Assembly: GCA_947493885.1 (NCBI GenBank)
Contig: CANLTE010000001.1
Coordinates: 714,591-778,590 of the forward strand
Direction of reading: 5' to 3'
From: an uncultured Maribacter sp.
GTDB lineage: Bacteria; Bacteroidota; Bacteroidia; Flavobacteriales; Flavobacteriaceae
Length of the DNA: 64,000 nt
Part shown: positions 10,001 through 18,972 of the stretch, piece by piece
Layout of the letters: each line of letters starts with the position of its first letter
How positions within the stretch are numbered: position 1 is the first letter of the stretch
Made by a program: the position numbers and the translations under genes
Notes under the pieces: generated by a model
What the model was told of the DNA's origin: nothing
Databases searched by the model: none
The model's input: the letters and a program-made list of their open reading frames with translations, nothing else

Positions 10001-10493
10001 CTTAAACACAGCATTTAAAGGTTTTGATTTATCGTTGTTTTTTAATGGTTCTAAAGGAAATGAAATTTATAACTTTAATAAGTTCTACACAGATTTTCCA
10101 GCCTTCGTAAACGGAAACAGAAGTACCAGAGTGTTAGATTCTTGGACACCAACAAATACCAATGCTACTTTACCAGCATTGTCCACTACAATTACTAATA
10201 ACGAAGGAGATCCAAACTCCTATTATGTGGAAGACGGTTCCTTTTTTAGACTTAAAAACACCCAATTAGGATATACACTACCTGAAAACGTTATCAGTAA
10301 AATAGGAATGAAATCATTGCGCATTTATTTACAGGCAACTAACTTATTTACAATTACTGATTATCAAGGATTTGACCCCGAGATTATTACAAATTTAGAT
10401 AATGGAGAAAGCCCTAACTTAAGTTTAGGGATTGATGGCAGAGTTTATCCAGCCGCTAGAACATTCACGTTAGGTGCTAACATTAAATTCTAA
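7041..10493 (+). CDS. susC: SusC/RagA-type TonB-dependent transporter with STN signalling domain
   Basis: This 1150-residue outer-membrane protein imports glycan oligomers using TonB energy. After a signal peptide (to about residue 45) come an STN domain at about 48-118, which contacts FecR, and a carboxypeptidase-regulatory-like domain at about 140-225 (SGIVVDESGLPLPGANVLVKG). The plug, at about 225-345, has the SusC signatures LQGRASGVTV and GDGAAAIYGARASNGVV-like (LKDGAAAIYGARASNGVV). The rest is a 22-stranded barrel. The ATG at 7041 is used because the ATG at 7023 meets a stop at once. SusD follows 6 bases after the stop. The STN domain fits the FecI/FecR pair upstream. The promoter of a candidate antisense RNA overlaps the start codon. 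Confidence 0.96.
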   Translation: MNKIVKSNYLGFSTPLRVCTLTIMRVFLLIIVLGLGSAYANPSYAQTKIDINVNNITLEDLFQEIQNKSEFVFFYKDDTIDKNKKVSIHFSQVPVSTILEAVFYKTGLTFKIKDRQVIIKKAPKRRFKKTSSLITPPPVQSEISGIVVDESGLPLPGANVLVKGTTNGTQTDFDGNFTLNADPNSTLVVSYLGYATKEVPLNGQATISITLAEDASQLQEVVILGYASQTRGDITGSVASVDMDEAIKAPVTNAAEILQGRASGVTVIKNNTPGSAPKINIRGFGTTNNTDPLYIIDGVQTDDPNVLNNINPADIDQMNVLKDGAAAIYGARASNGVVIITTKSGGYNMDAVEVSVDMYTGFSKITNAPDMLNAQQHADMLWQSFTNDGAALQHGQYGSGATPTVPSSIVGYTRVESYDPITFAPAGTYNATVTPGGTDWVDALTQNAPISNFSVSLSNGTESGKYFMSVGYLTNDGVLLDTGFDRISTRLNSEFKIGEKVKIGEHLNVSYSKTRAGDKESLESAIRMTPLLPVRDDNGEFAGVAGPSLGNTRNPVAQNFRTRNDYTKRYAVFGDVYLSYNILDELTFKTSLAGGFNTFDRRAFKSLDPEHGEPISDRSLTEQDDTSFNWIWTNTLNYNKSFGEHSINALIGIEALKGSSKGKQITRTGYLFEDPNFYLPSNGTGATNVDSAFDGFNSLFSIFGTVNYSYADKYYATVTVRQDESSRFLGDNKSDIFPSFSAGWQISNENFYPTNAFVNRLKLKGSWGKLGNQSLPIDNPTANISILSDQYANYALSGNSIITGAILSQVGNTDLRWETSETSNFGVELSILDSKLTFEAEYFHISTEDLITQDFSAISSTAIDASAPYVNLGNIKNTGFDLSLGYFDKTDSGWSYGISANLSHYKNEVTDLIDGAPVTGTGKDLRGQTPTRTEIGQPISFFYGRKVIGFTDEGRFEYANINEDNVVDDGDRTNIGSPHPDFTYGINLNTAFKGFDLSLFFNGSKGNEIYNFNKFYTDFPAFVNGNRSTRVLDSWTPTNTNATLPALSTTITNNEGDPNSYYVEDGSFFRLKNTQLGYTLPENVISKIGMKSLRIYLQATNLFTITDYQGFDPEIITNLDNGESPNLSLGIDGRVYPAARTFTLGANIKF

Positions 10494-10499
10494 AAAATC

Positions 10500-12191
10500 A
10501 TGAAAAAAACAATAGCTTATTTAACAATGCTAATAGGAATACTAGCATGTAGTAGTGATTTTACAGAGTCTCCTGCCATTGGAGCACTTAGTGACGAATC
10601 ACTTAAAAACGAAACCGGAGTAAACTTAATGTTAACTGGAGCATATTCTACATTAGACGGTGTCAGAAATAATGGATTTGGTGAAGACTGGTCTACCTCA
10701 GGAGATAATTGGATTATGGATGTTTTATCTGACGATGCTCACAAAGGAAGCACGGACGGTGATCAGCCAGAATTATACAATATAGAAACTATGACGTGGA
10801 CCACTGGTAGTTCCTATTTTCTAGGAAAATGGGGAGCAGTTTTTGCTGGTGTCAACAGAGCAAATGCAGTAATTGCATTAATTAATACCATTGAAGAAGG
10901 TGATTTTTCTGCTCAATTGGCAGAAGCACGTTTTTTACGTGGGCACTTTAACTTTGAGCTTCAAAAAATGTGGGGGAATGTGCCGTACATTTCTGAAGAA
11001 AATTATGCAAATACAGAATTTAATCAACCTAATCCTGGACCTATTTGGGAACAAATAGAAGCAGATTTTCAACATGCTGTAGACAACCTACCAGATACAC
11101 AGGCTCAAGTTGGTAGACCAACTTCATGGACGGCCAAAGCTTTTTTAGGAAAAGTACATTTACACCAATCTGAGTGGGACGAAGCTTTTACATTATTAAA
11201 TGATGTTGTAGTTTCTGGGCCATATGATTTATTACCTGATTTTGTAGATAATTTTAGATTAGCAGGAGACAATAGTGTAGAATCTATTTTTGCCATTCAA
11301 TTTACTACAGACGACGGTCAATCTTTTAATGGAAATGTTCGAGGGTCATTGAACTTTCCTAATCCAGGTCCATTTGGTTCTTGCTGTGGATTTTATCAAC
11401 CTACCCAAGATTTACTTAATGCTTTTCAAACAGATGGTTCTGGTTTACCCCTATTAGATACCTACAACCAAACTGATGTTAACAGTGACTTTGCAATAGA
11501 ATCTAGTAATCCTTTTACCCCATTTGCAGGAACACTTGATCCAAGAGCAGATTACACAGTAGGTAGAAGAGGAATAGACTATAACGGTTATGGAGAACAT
11601 CCTGGAAATGACTGGATTCGTGCTGAGTTCAGCGATATTTCGGGGTCTTACTTACCCAAGAAAAATGTATACTGGTTTGGAGAGACTGCAAACCAAGCAA
11701 CAGGCTCATGGGGACAGCAATTATCTGGAGTAAATTATCACCTTATGCGTTTTGCCGATGTATTACTTATGGCAGCGGAGGCAGCCATAGAAAAAAGTAG
11801 TCCAGATTTAACTTTAGCCCTAGAATATGTGAACCGAGTACGTAATAGAGCCAAAAACTCAAACTATATGCAAGCTGTTGACGGTTCGGGTGATGCTGCC
11901 AATTATCTTATAGAACCTTACAACAATTTTGCCGATGCAGACTTTGCTAGAAAGGCAGTAAGATTTGAAAGAAGAGTAGAGCTAGGTATGGAAGGTCATA
12001 GATTGTTTGACCTAAGAAGATGGGGGAATTTTGTTGAAATCATGACAGAATATGCTACCAATGAGGGACGTACTATTACTCCTTTCGGAGATGAGGTAGG
12101 TGCATACGCAGAAATTAATAATGTTTTCCCAATTCCTGTAAATGCAATTGATTTAAGTGGTGGCATTTTAGAACAAAACACAGGATACTAA
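10500..12191 (+). CDS. susD: SusD/RagB family glycan-binding lipoprotein
   Basis: The 563-residue product begins with a lipoprotein signal peptide with the lipid-carrying cysteine at residue 17 (LIGILAC-SS). It is predicted to sit on the outer face of the outer membrane as the lid of the SusC barrel. The TPR-containing SusD core is seen in the segments LAEARFLRGHFNFELQKMWG (about 140-160) and LMRFADVLLMAAEAA, and the carboxy-terminal region carries FERRVELGMEGHRLFDLRRW, a hallmark of the family. Only 6 bases separate it from susC, so the two are co-transcribed and form one transport complex. A strong terminator follows the gene. Confidence 0.96.
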   Translation: MKKTIAYLTMLIGILACSSDFTESPAIGALSDESLKNETGVNLMLTGAYSTLDGVRNNGFGEDWSTSGDNWIMDVLSDDAHKGSTDGDQPELYNIETMTWTTGSSYFLGKWGAVFAGVNRANAVIALINTIEEGDFSAQLAEARFLRGHFNFELQKMWGNVPYISEENYANTEFNQPNPGPIWEQIEADFQHAVDNLPDTQAQVGRPTSWTAKAFLGKVHLHQSEWDEAFTLLNDVVVSGPYDLLPDFVDNFRLAGDNSVESIFAIQFTTDDGQSFNGNVRGSLNFPNPGPFGSCCGFYQPTQDLLNAFQTDGSGLPLLDTYNQTDVNSDFAIESSNPFTPFAGTLDPRADYTVGRRGIDYNGYGEHPGNDWIRAEFSDISGSYLPKKNVYWFGETANQATGSWGQQLSGVNYHLMRFADVLLMAAEAAIEKSSPDLTLALEYVNRVRNRAKNSNYMQAVDGSGDAANYLIEPYNNFADADFARKAVRFERRVELGMEGHRLFDLRRWGNFVEIMTEYATNEGRTITPFGDEVGAYAEINNVFPIPVNAIDLSGGILEQNTGY

Positions 12192-12231
12192 AATAATACC
12201 CAATGTTATTAAGTTTAGAGTTAGTTTTTTG

Positions 12232-12263
12232 AAAAACAGGGCATTTAAAAATGCCCTGTTTTT
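12232..12263 (+). terminator. Intrinsic terminator after susD
   Basis: A perfect 15-bp inverted repeat (12232-12246 with 12249-12263; core acagggcat/atgccctgt) has A-runs and T-runs at its ends, so it can work in both directions. It separates susC-susD from the FG-GAP lipoprotein gene, which therefore probably depends on partial read-through or its own promoter. Confidence 0.85.
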
Positions 12264-12300
12264 ATAACAACAATCATTAAAATAATTCATATTTTTTTCA

Positions 12301-15300
12301 ATGACCCACATCTTAAAAACCTTTCTTCTTTTTTTATTAATAGTAAGTGCTTTTAGTTGCTCTGACCAAGAGAAAACTACTCCAAAAAAAACTGAGAAAA
12401 TTTTTTCGCAACTTAATGCTAAAGAATCAAATATAACTTTTGCCAACACGCTAACAGAAAATGATTCTCTAAATTATTTCACCTATGGTTATATTTTTAT
12501 GGGTGGAGGTATTTCTGCTGGGGACATTAATAATGATGGATTAATAGATTTATTTTTTACAGGTAATATGGTGCCAAACAAACTATATCTAAACAAAGGA
12601 AACCTTCAATTTCAAGACATTACTGAAACAGCCCATATAACTGGTGATAATAGGTGGTATACCGGTGTAACAATGGTAGATATTAATCAAGATGGCTATC
12701 TGGATATTTACTGTTCAGTTGGAGGTAAATATGGGCCAAAAGAAAATCAATTGTTCGTTAATAATGGCGATAATACTTTTTCGGAACAAGCAAAAAACTA
12801 CGGTATCGCCGAAACAGGAAATAGCGTGCAATCTACCTTTTTTGATTATGATTTGGACGGGGATTTAGACCTGTATATTGCTAACTACCCTCCAACTCCA
12901 TTTAACGCCCCTAATCAATATTATCGTTTTAAAAAATCAAACCCCAAAGACATAGAATCCGATAAATTATATAGAAATGATAGTGGTGTTTTTACCAATG
13001 TAACCAAAGAAGCTGGTGTTCATAATTTTGGGCTTTCTTTAAGTGCTACTGCAGCAGATATAAATCAAGACGGTTGGCCCGACCTCTATGTCTCTAATGA
13101 CTTTAGTTCTCCCGATTTATTTTACATCAACAACAAAAATGGTACGTTTTCAGAAATGTCCAAAGAACTCACTAAAAACACCTCTTTTTATGGAATGGGT
13201 GTAGACATCGCAGATCTTAACAATGACGGTCTTTTAGATATTTTTCAGGTGGATATGACCGCTCAAGATAATAGGCGTGCGAAAGCCAACATGGCGTCTA
13301 TGAACCCAAAGCTTTTCTGGAGTACTGTTAATTCTGGTTTTCATTACCAATACATGCAAAATAGCTTACAACTAAATAATGGAGTTATTAACGATACGCT
13401 TCCTGATTTTAGTAATATCTCTAGGCTTGCTGGAGTTTCTTCTACTGATTGGAGTTGGGGACCCTTACTTGCAGATTTAGATAATGATGGATTTAAAGAT
13501 ATCTTTATTTCCAACGGAACCCGAAGAGAAATTAACAACAAAGATTATTTCGATTCCATAAAAAACATTCGAAATTCTGATAAGAATTTTTTAAAACGAA
13601 GCTTAGCCATCCCTTCTGAAAAAATTGACAATTTTGTCTATCAAAACAATGGTAACCTAACCTTCTCCAAAAAAAATAAAGACTGGGGAATACAATACAA
13701 AGGCTTCTCTAATGGTGGAGTTTACGCCGATTTAGATAATGATGGCGATTTAGAAATAATTACCAATAATATTGATGATACTGCTACTATTTTCGAAAAC
13801 AAAAGTTCTGACTACAACAACTATTTAAATATTAAACTAAAAGGCGCTGCTCAAAATCCTTTGGGTATTGGTGCCAAGATAACAGTCAAAACAAAGGCAA
13901 ATACACAGTTTCAAGAATTAACCCTTACAAGAGGATTTCAATCTTCCGTAGCGCCAGAGTTTCACTTTGGAGTTGGACAAGTTGACACAATTGAAACCAT
14001 AAAAATACAATGGCCAGATAATACGGTTCAAAAAATAGAAAATGTGGTATCAAACCAAAGCATAACAATTAATCATAAGAATGCGCTGAATAATGTAGAA
14101 GCACAAATCGCTTCAACAACATTATTTAAGTCTACCGTTTTAAATCAATTTTTAGAACATAATCACATTGAGAATACGTATAACGATTTTATAAAAGAAG
14201 TGCTTTTGCCACACCAAACCTCAAGATTAGGTCCATATATTGCGGTTGGCGATTTAAACGGAGACGCCTTAGAAGATATTATAATTGGAGGAGCATCTCA
14301 AAATCCAACAGGGGTATATTATCAAAATAAAAAAGGTTTTAGTAAACAAGAAAATACAGTATTTAGCATAGATACTAATTCTGAAGATATGGGAATCCAT
14401 ATTTTTGATGCCGATAATGATGGAGATAACGATGTTTACATCGTAAGTGGAGGAAACGAATTTGAACCAAACTCCTTAACGCTTCAAGACCGATTATACA
14501 TTAATGATGGAAAAGGTAATTTCTCAAAAGATACTGCCGCTCTTCCAAGCATGCTAACTAGTGGGTCAAGAGTCTACAGTAACGATTTTGATAAAGATGG
14601 TGATTTAGACCTTTTTATAGGAGGGCGTTTAATACCTGGTAATTATCCGCAACCCGCGAAAAGTTACATTCTTGAAAATAGAAGTACAAAGGGCACTCCT
14701 AAATTTATTGACGTTACAAAAACCCTAGCTCCCGACCTTTTAAAGCTTGGCTTAGCTACCGACGCATCGTGGACGGATATTGATAAGGATGGTTGGACAG
14801 ATTTAATCATAGTGGGTGAATGGATGCCTATTACGGTTTTTAAAAACATCAAGGGCTCCTTTAAAAATATTACTCCCAAATTAAACTTAGAAGACACTAC
14901 GGGATGGTGGTTTAGTATTAAATCTGGAGATTTTGATAATGATGGTGACACCGATTTTATAGCCGGAAACCTAGGTTTAAATTATAAATACAAGGCTAAT
15001 TTAGAAGAAACTTTTGATATTTATCTGAATGATTTTGATAAAAACAACAAAAACGATATTGTTCTTAGTTACTACAACAATGGCAAAGAATACCCCTTAA
15101 GAGGAAGAGAATGCTCTTCGCAGCAAATACCAGCTATTAAGGCAAAATACAAAGATTACGCTAGTTTTTCTATAGCTACTTTAGATGATGTTTATACAAA
15201 AAAAGCTTTGGAAAATTCACTGCACTATCAAGTAAAATCTTTTGCTAGCGTATATCTAGAAAATAAAAATGGTAAGTTTATTGTGCATAAGCTACCTGTA

Positions 15301-15603
15301 GAAGCTCAACTCTCTAATATTAATCAGATTGTGGTACAAGATTTTGACAAAGATGGAAACCTCGACGCAGTACTAGCAGGAAATTTATATAGTTCTGAAG
15401 TTGAAACCCCGAGAAATGATGCTAGTAATGGCCTCTTTTTAAAAGGAAATGGAAAAGGTGATTTTACACCAATTAGGGCTTTAAAAAGTGGTTTGTATCT
15501 CCCAGGTGATGTAAAAGACATGCATTCCATACCTTTTAATAGTAAAAACTATATTCTAGCAACTAAAAACAATGATTCTGTTCAGATGATTCAAATTAAT
15601 TAG
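12301..15603 (+). CDS. FG-GAP/VCBS-repeat lipoprotein with ASPIC/UnbV domain
   Basis: This 1100-residue lipoprotein has its lipid-carrying cysteine at residue 20 (LIVSAFSC-SD). It contains many calcium-loop repeats of the FG-GAP/VCBS type, for example DINNDGLIDLFF, DYDLDGDLDLYIANY, DLDNDGDLEIITNN and DFDNDGDTDFIAGNLG, which fold as two beta-propeller-like arrays (about 70-490 and 630-1090). Between them lies an ASPIC/UnbV segment (about 515-590: LNIKLKGAAQNPLGIGAK, TRGFQSSVAPEFHFGVG). Such proteins often accompany SusC/SusD pairs in Bacteroidota and are thought to bind glycans or partner proteins on the surface; no enzyme activity is known for the class. It follows susD after a terminator. 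Confidence 0.9.
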   Translation: MTHILKTFLLFLLIVSAFSCSDQEKTTPKKTEKIFSQLNAKESNITFANTLTENDSLNYFTYGYIFMGGGISAGDINNDGLIDLFFTGNMVPNKLYLNKGNLQFQDITETAHITGDNRWYTGVTMVDINQDGYLDIYCSVGGKYGPKENQLFVNNGDNTFSEQAKNYGIAETGNSVQSTFFDYDLDGDLDLYIANYPPTPFNAPNQYYRFKKSNPKDIESDKLYRNDSGVFTNVTKEAGVHNFGLSLSATAADINQDGWPDLYVSNDFSSPDLFYINNKNGTFSEMSKELTKNTSFYGMGVDIADLNNDGLLDIFQVDMTAQDNRRAKANMASMNPKLFWSTVNSGFHYQYMQNSLQLNNGVINDTLPDFSNISRLAGVSSTDWSWGPLLADLDNDGFKDIFISNGTRREINNKDYFDSIKNIRNSDKNFLKRSLAIPSEKIDNFVYQNNGNLTFSKKNKDWGIQYKGFSNGGVYADLDNDGDLEIITNNIDDTATIFENKSSDYNNYLNIKLKGAAQNPLGIGAKITVKTKANTQFQELTLTRGFQSSVAPEFHFGVGQVDTIETIKIQWPDNTVQKIENVVSNQSITINHKNALNNVEAQIASTTLFKSTVLNQFLEHNHIENTYNDFIKEVLLPHQTSRLGPYIAVGDLNGDALEDIIIGGASQNPTGVYYQNKKGFSKQENTVFSIDTNSEDMGIHIFDADNDGDNDVYIVSGGNEFEPNSLTLQDRLYINDGKGNFSKDTAALPSMLTSGSRVYSNDFDKDGDLDLFIGGRLIPGNYPQPAKSYILENRSTKGTPKFIDVTKTLAPDLLKLGLATDASWTDIDKDGWTDLIIVGEWMPITVFKNIKGSFKNITPKLNLEDTTGWWFSIKSGDFDNDGDTDFIAGNLGLNYKYKANLEETFDIYLNDFDKNNKNDIVLSYYNNGKEYPLRGRECSSQQIPAIKAKYKDYASFSIATLDDVYTKKALENSLHYQVKSFASVYLENKNGKFIVHKLPVEAQLSNINQIVVQDFDKDGNLDAVLAGNLYSSEVETPRNDASNGLFLKGNGKGDFTPIRALKSGLYLPGDVKDMHSIPFNSKNYILATKNNDSVQMIQIN

Positions 15604-15661
15604 CCTCTAAAACGATATTAGCTCCTAAAAAGTTATTTATACATTAATCTTGTTCCGGCTA

Positions 15662-15760
15662 TTAAAATATAGATCCCGTATGCCAAGCGCACATCCAAGC
15701 AACCCATGAAATACCTAAACAAATTAAAAACCTACCGATTTCTACATAATTCAACTTCAT
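15662..15760 (-). CDS. Possible 32-residue hydrophobic peptide
   Basis: An ATG at 15760 opens a 32-codon frame ending at a TAA (15662-15664). The peptide has a charged start (MKLNYVEIGR) and one hydrophobic, tryptophan-rich stretch (FLICLGISWVAWMCAW) that could span a membrane. No family is recognised. It could be a true small membrane peptide, a remnant of a lost transporter gene, or chance. The only support is the signal-anchor-like layout and its place in an otherwise empty gap. Confidence 0.2.
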   Translation of the reverse strand: MKLNYVEIGRFLICLGISWVAWMCAWHTGSIF

Positions 15761-15982
15761 AACATTTTTTTTGAGCAAGCAATATTAGTATGAACTCAGA
15801 AAATGTATTTTCCTTTTGGACTAAAGCCAACATTTTATCGCTTAAAGCTCATTCAATAGTACTTTATCTAAAAAACTAGCATTTAAAAGAGCGCTAAAAT
15901 TCATAAAAACCCAAGATGCTTATAGCTGTATTTGCACTCACGTTCAAAAATGAACAACAAATGATTCTATTTAGTTGTAAAC

Positions 15983-16011
15983 AATTAGTACCTCAAGATG
16001 TTTTACTAATT
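15983..16011. promoter_or_regulatory. Inverted repeat upstream of the glycosidase gene
   Basis: The perfect 8-bp arms aattagta (15983-15990) and tactaatt (16004-16011) are separated by 13 bases and lie 30 bases before the start of the glycosidase. The spacing and position suit a dimeric regulator operator, but no cognate regulator is identified. Confidence 0.3.
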
Positions 16012-16040
16012 TGTAGTACATCATTTAAAAATTTAATCTT

Positions 16041-18965
16041 ATGAAACGCTTAGTGTTATTGTTCATATTTTGTCTTTTGCTTGCAGTACAAAAAACAAAT
16101 TGTCAAGATTTACCATACGGTTTTCCTAATACAGATCGTACTAAACTAAGTTTAAATCAAGGTTGGAAATTTCATCTCGGAAATCCTGAAGCAAAAAACT
16201 ACACAAATGAATTAGATGATTCCGATTGGCAATCGGTTAACATTCCGCACACTTTAGCACTTACATCGTTAACCTTGGATGATTTAAAAGATGAAAAAAC
16301 ACAATTAATTTTTCATAGAAAAGTTGGTTGGTATCGCAAAAGCATTACCGTTGAAAATTCAGATAAAAAAGTATTCCTTGAGTTTGAAGGAGCACATCAA
16401 ATAACAAATTTATGGGTAAACGGAAAACATGTAGGGCAACATGCTGTAGGTGGTTATACACCGTTTCATTTTGATATTACCGCATTTGTAAAAAAAGGCA
16501 AAGAAAACCAAATAACTCTTTTGGTGGACAACAGAAGAAACGAAATGGTTCCGCCAGACCCAGGGCCTTTTGACTATGTTAAGTTTAGCGGATTATATAG
16601 AGATGTTTACCTTGTACAAACCAATCCCGTACATGTAACTTTTAATTGGGAAAATTTAAATTCTGGTGTACATATTACTACGCCAACCATAGATCCAGTA
16701 AACAAAAATGCCACAATTAACATTAAAACATCTGTTGTAAACGAAAACAATAACAAAGTTAACTGTGAAATAGTAACCAGAATCTTAAATAAAGAAGGTA
16801 TTTCGGTATTACGTCTTACGGAAACAGCAACTATACTTCCAAATACTGAACATCAATTTAATCAAATAGGAAGTTTAGAAGATAATGTACAGCTATGGGA
16901 TACAGAAAATCCATACCTATACCGTGTAAATAGTGTTATAAAAATTAATGGAAAAGAAATAGACTTTGTAGAGAACAAAATAGGGCTTAGAAAATTTGAA
17001 CAAGACCCTGTAAGAGGTTTTTTATTAAATAATAAACCTATTGAACTCATTGGTGCTAACAGACACCAGCAATACCCATATATTGGGGATGCTGTTCCAA
17101 ATACGCTACATTATAAAGATATGTTGCAATTTAAAGAATATGGCTTTAATATTATGCGAACTGCACATTACCCGCAAGACGATGCTTTAATAGAAGCCTG
17201 CGACGAACTTGGTATTTTAGTTTATGAAGAAGCTCCAACATGGATTTCAATTTCTGATAAAGATGAATGGTGGAATAATTTAGAAAAATCCGCTCGAACT
17301 ATGATTCGTAATCACAGAAACCATCCATCCATTATTATGTGGGGGGCTGGTGTAAATCACAGAGGTTACGTACCACGTGTTCATAATACTATAAAACAAG
17401 AAGACCCTACAAGACTAACCGCCTCACAAGGTGCTCGGTGGACGGGTTGGCAAACCTCAGGATTAACCGATGTAAATGCAAATATGCTCTATGGTCCATT
17501 TATATGGGATCGTTCTGAACCAATGTTTGCTATGGAAGGCAGAAGAGGTGCAGCGGCCGTAGCTCCGTTTAAAAATGACCCGCTAATGACAGGTTTAATA
17601 TCATGGACAGCGCATGCTTATTACACTTTTCACCCTTCTCATGATAAAGCAAATAATAAAAGAGACCGCACCCGCAGTGGAATGATGACCATTTTTAGAT
17701 ATCCAAGGCCCGAATTAGAATGGTACAAATCTGAACTATTACCAGCTCCTTTTGTTTCAATACAAGAAAATTGGAATCCAAAAACCAAAGAAATTACCGT
17801 TTTTAGCAACGCCAAAGAAGTAGAATTACTCCTAAACAACACGGTACTAAAAAAAGCTTCACCAAGCAAGGATACTATTTACGATGGCTTAGAACATGCT
17901 CCTTTTCATTTTAAAAATATAAATTATGCTCCTGGTAAGCTAACAGCCAAAGCTTTTTATCCAAACGGAAAAACTCTAGAAACTTCAAAACATACCCCTA
18001 GAAAACCTTATGCACTTACCTTAAAATTAGATACTATTGGAAGAAAATTTATTGCTAATGGTTCAGATGTTTTAATGGCTTATGCTACAGTAGTAGATAA
18101 AAACGGAACTACCGTGCCAGACACTAATCATTTAATACAATTTACCGTTAAGGGTGATGCTTCAGTAATTGGAGACCGTGCAAATATAGATGCCAACCCT
18201 ATGTTTACGGAATATGGTGTTGCTCCAGCATTAATTAGAGCAGATATTTCTGAAGGAAAAATAACGGTTACTGCAAAATCTAAAGGTTTAAAGTCCGCCA
18301 GCGCAACAGTCAGTCTTATTGCAAATAACACCAATATTATTGCTAAAAACGCCTTACCAATTTATGATTTTACTACAGAACGAGTGGACTTAGGGGCAAG
18401 CGATCAATTACTCCAATTTAGTTGGAACCCTTGGTATGGTGCAGATGAAGAAAAAAACGCCTATCATTTTAAGTCTTTTAAAGGAGTTACAGCAAGTATC
18501 GAAAAAGGGTCGCAAAACGGAATTAACCGTTGGCTGGGAGAAATGAATGTTATAGGTAAATATGGTTATGCATATGGTGACGGCATCATTGCTATTGACG
18601 ATAGCGGTGTTAACTTAGTCTTTAACAACCTTCCTAAAGGCATTTATAAGCTTAAAACATGGCATCACGCACCAAGAAGTAATTCAGATTCAATGGATCC
18701 AAATAAAGACAAATTAAAATCGGTTACTATTCATAAATTACCTTACGAAAATAAAATTACTATAAGCTCTAAAGCCCTTATTGGAGCTAAAAATATAGAT
18801 ACCAAAGTAACTTCAGGAAAAGAAATGCAATGGAAAGCCCCAGGAATTGGAGAAGTAATTTTTAGTTCGGACGGAAATAACCCTGTAAAAATTAACTTTA
18901 ACGGAAAAGAAAATAAAGGTATTTGGTTAAATGCTTTTGAACTTAGTGAGTGGGAGGAGTTTTAG
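16041..18965 (+). CDS. Glycoside hydrolase family 2-type protein with altered acid/base motif
   Basis: The 974-residue secreted protein has a signal peptide (about 1-21), a GH2 sugar-binding domain (about 30-190: LNQGWKFHLG, DDSDWQSVNIPHT), an Ig-like domain (about 195-325) and a TIM barrel (about 325-590). Carboxy-terminal Ig-like and carbohydrate-binding-like domains follow, including DUF4982-type and invasin-type segments. The barrel motif before strand 4, normally NHPSI-xxW-SLGNE, reads NHPSIIMWGAGVNHRG: N439 is present but the catalytic glutamate is replaced by H440. The nucleophile position looks kept (E499 in FAMEGRR). The family normally cleaves beta-galactosides, beta-mannosides or beta-glucuronides. 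The changed motif suggests another substrate or mechanism. The gene sits at the end of the SusC/SusD locus. Confidence 0.88.
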   Translation: MKRLVLLFIFCLLLAVQKTNCQDLPYGFPNTDRTKLSLNQGWKFHLGNPEAKNYTNELDDSDWQSVNIPHTLALTSLTLDDLKDEKTQLIFHRKVGWYRKSITVENSDKKVFLEFEGAHQITNLWVNGKHVGQHAVGGYTPFHFDITAFVKKGKENQITLLVDNRRNEMVPPDPGPFDYVKFSGLYRDVYLVQTNPVHVTFNWENLNSGVHITTPTIDPVNKNATINIKTSVVNENNNKVNCEIVTRILNKEGISVLRLTETATILPNTEHQFNQIGSLEDNVQLWDTENPYLYRVNSVIKINGKEIDFVENKIGLRKFEQDPVRGFLLNNKPIELIGANRHQQYPYIGDAVPNTLHYKDMLQFKEYGFNIMRTAHYPQDDALIEACDELGILVYEEAPTWISISDKDEWWNNLEKSARTMIRNHRNHPSIIMWGAGVNHRGYVPRVHNTIKQEDPTRLTASQGARWTGWQTSGLTDVNANMLYGPFIWDRSEPMFAMEGRRGAAAVAPFKNDPLMTGLISWTAHAYYTFHPSHDKANNKRDRTRSGMMTIFRYPRPELEWYKSELLPAPFVSIQENWNPKTKEITVFSNAKEVELLLNNTVLKKASPSKDTIYDGLEHAPFHFKNINYAPGKLTAKAFYPNGKTLETSKHTPRKPYALTLKLDTIGRKFIANGSDVLMAYATVVDKNGTTVPDTNHLIQFTVKGDASVIGDRANIDANPMFTEYGVAPALIRADISEGKITVTAKSKGLKSASATVSLIANNTNIIAKNALPIYDFTTERVDLGASDQLLQFSWNPWYGADEEKNAYHFKSFKGVTASIEKGSQNGINRWLGEMNVIGKYGYAYGDGIIAIDDSGVNLVFNNLPKGIYKLKTWHHAPRSNSDSMDPNKDKLKSVTIHKLPYENKITISSKALIGAKNIDTKVTSGKEMQWKAPGIGEVIFSSDGNNPVKINFNGKENKGIWLNAFELSEWEEF

Positions 18966-18972
18966 TCAAGCC

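Larger units (their letters stand above)
15604..16040. other. Intergenic region before the glycosidase gene
   Basis: These 437 bases hold no clear gene. They contain a 32-codon minus-strand frame (15662-15760) and an inverted repeat at 15983-16011, both listed separately. No strong terminator follows the FG-GAP gene. Confidence 0.5.
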
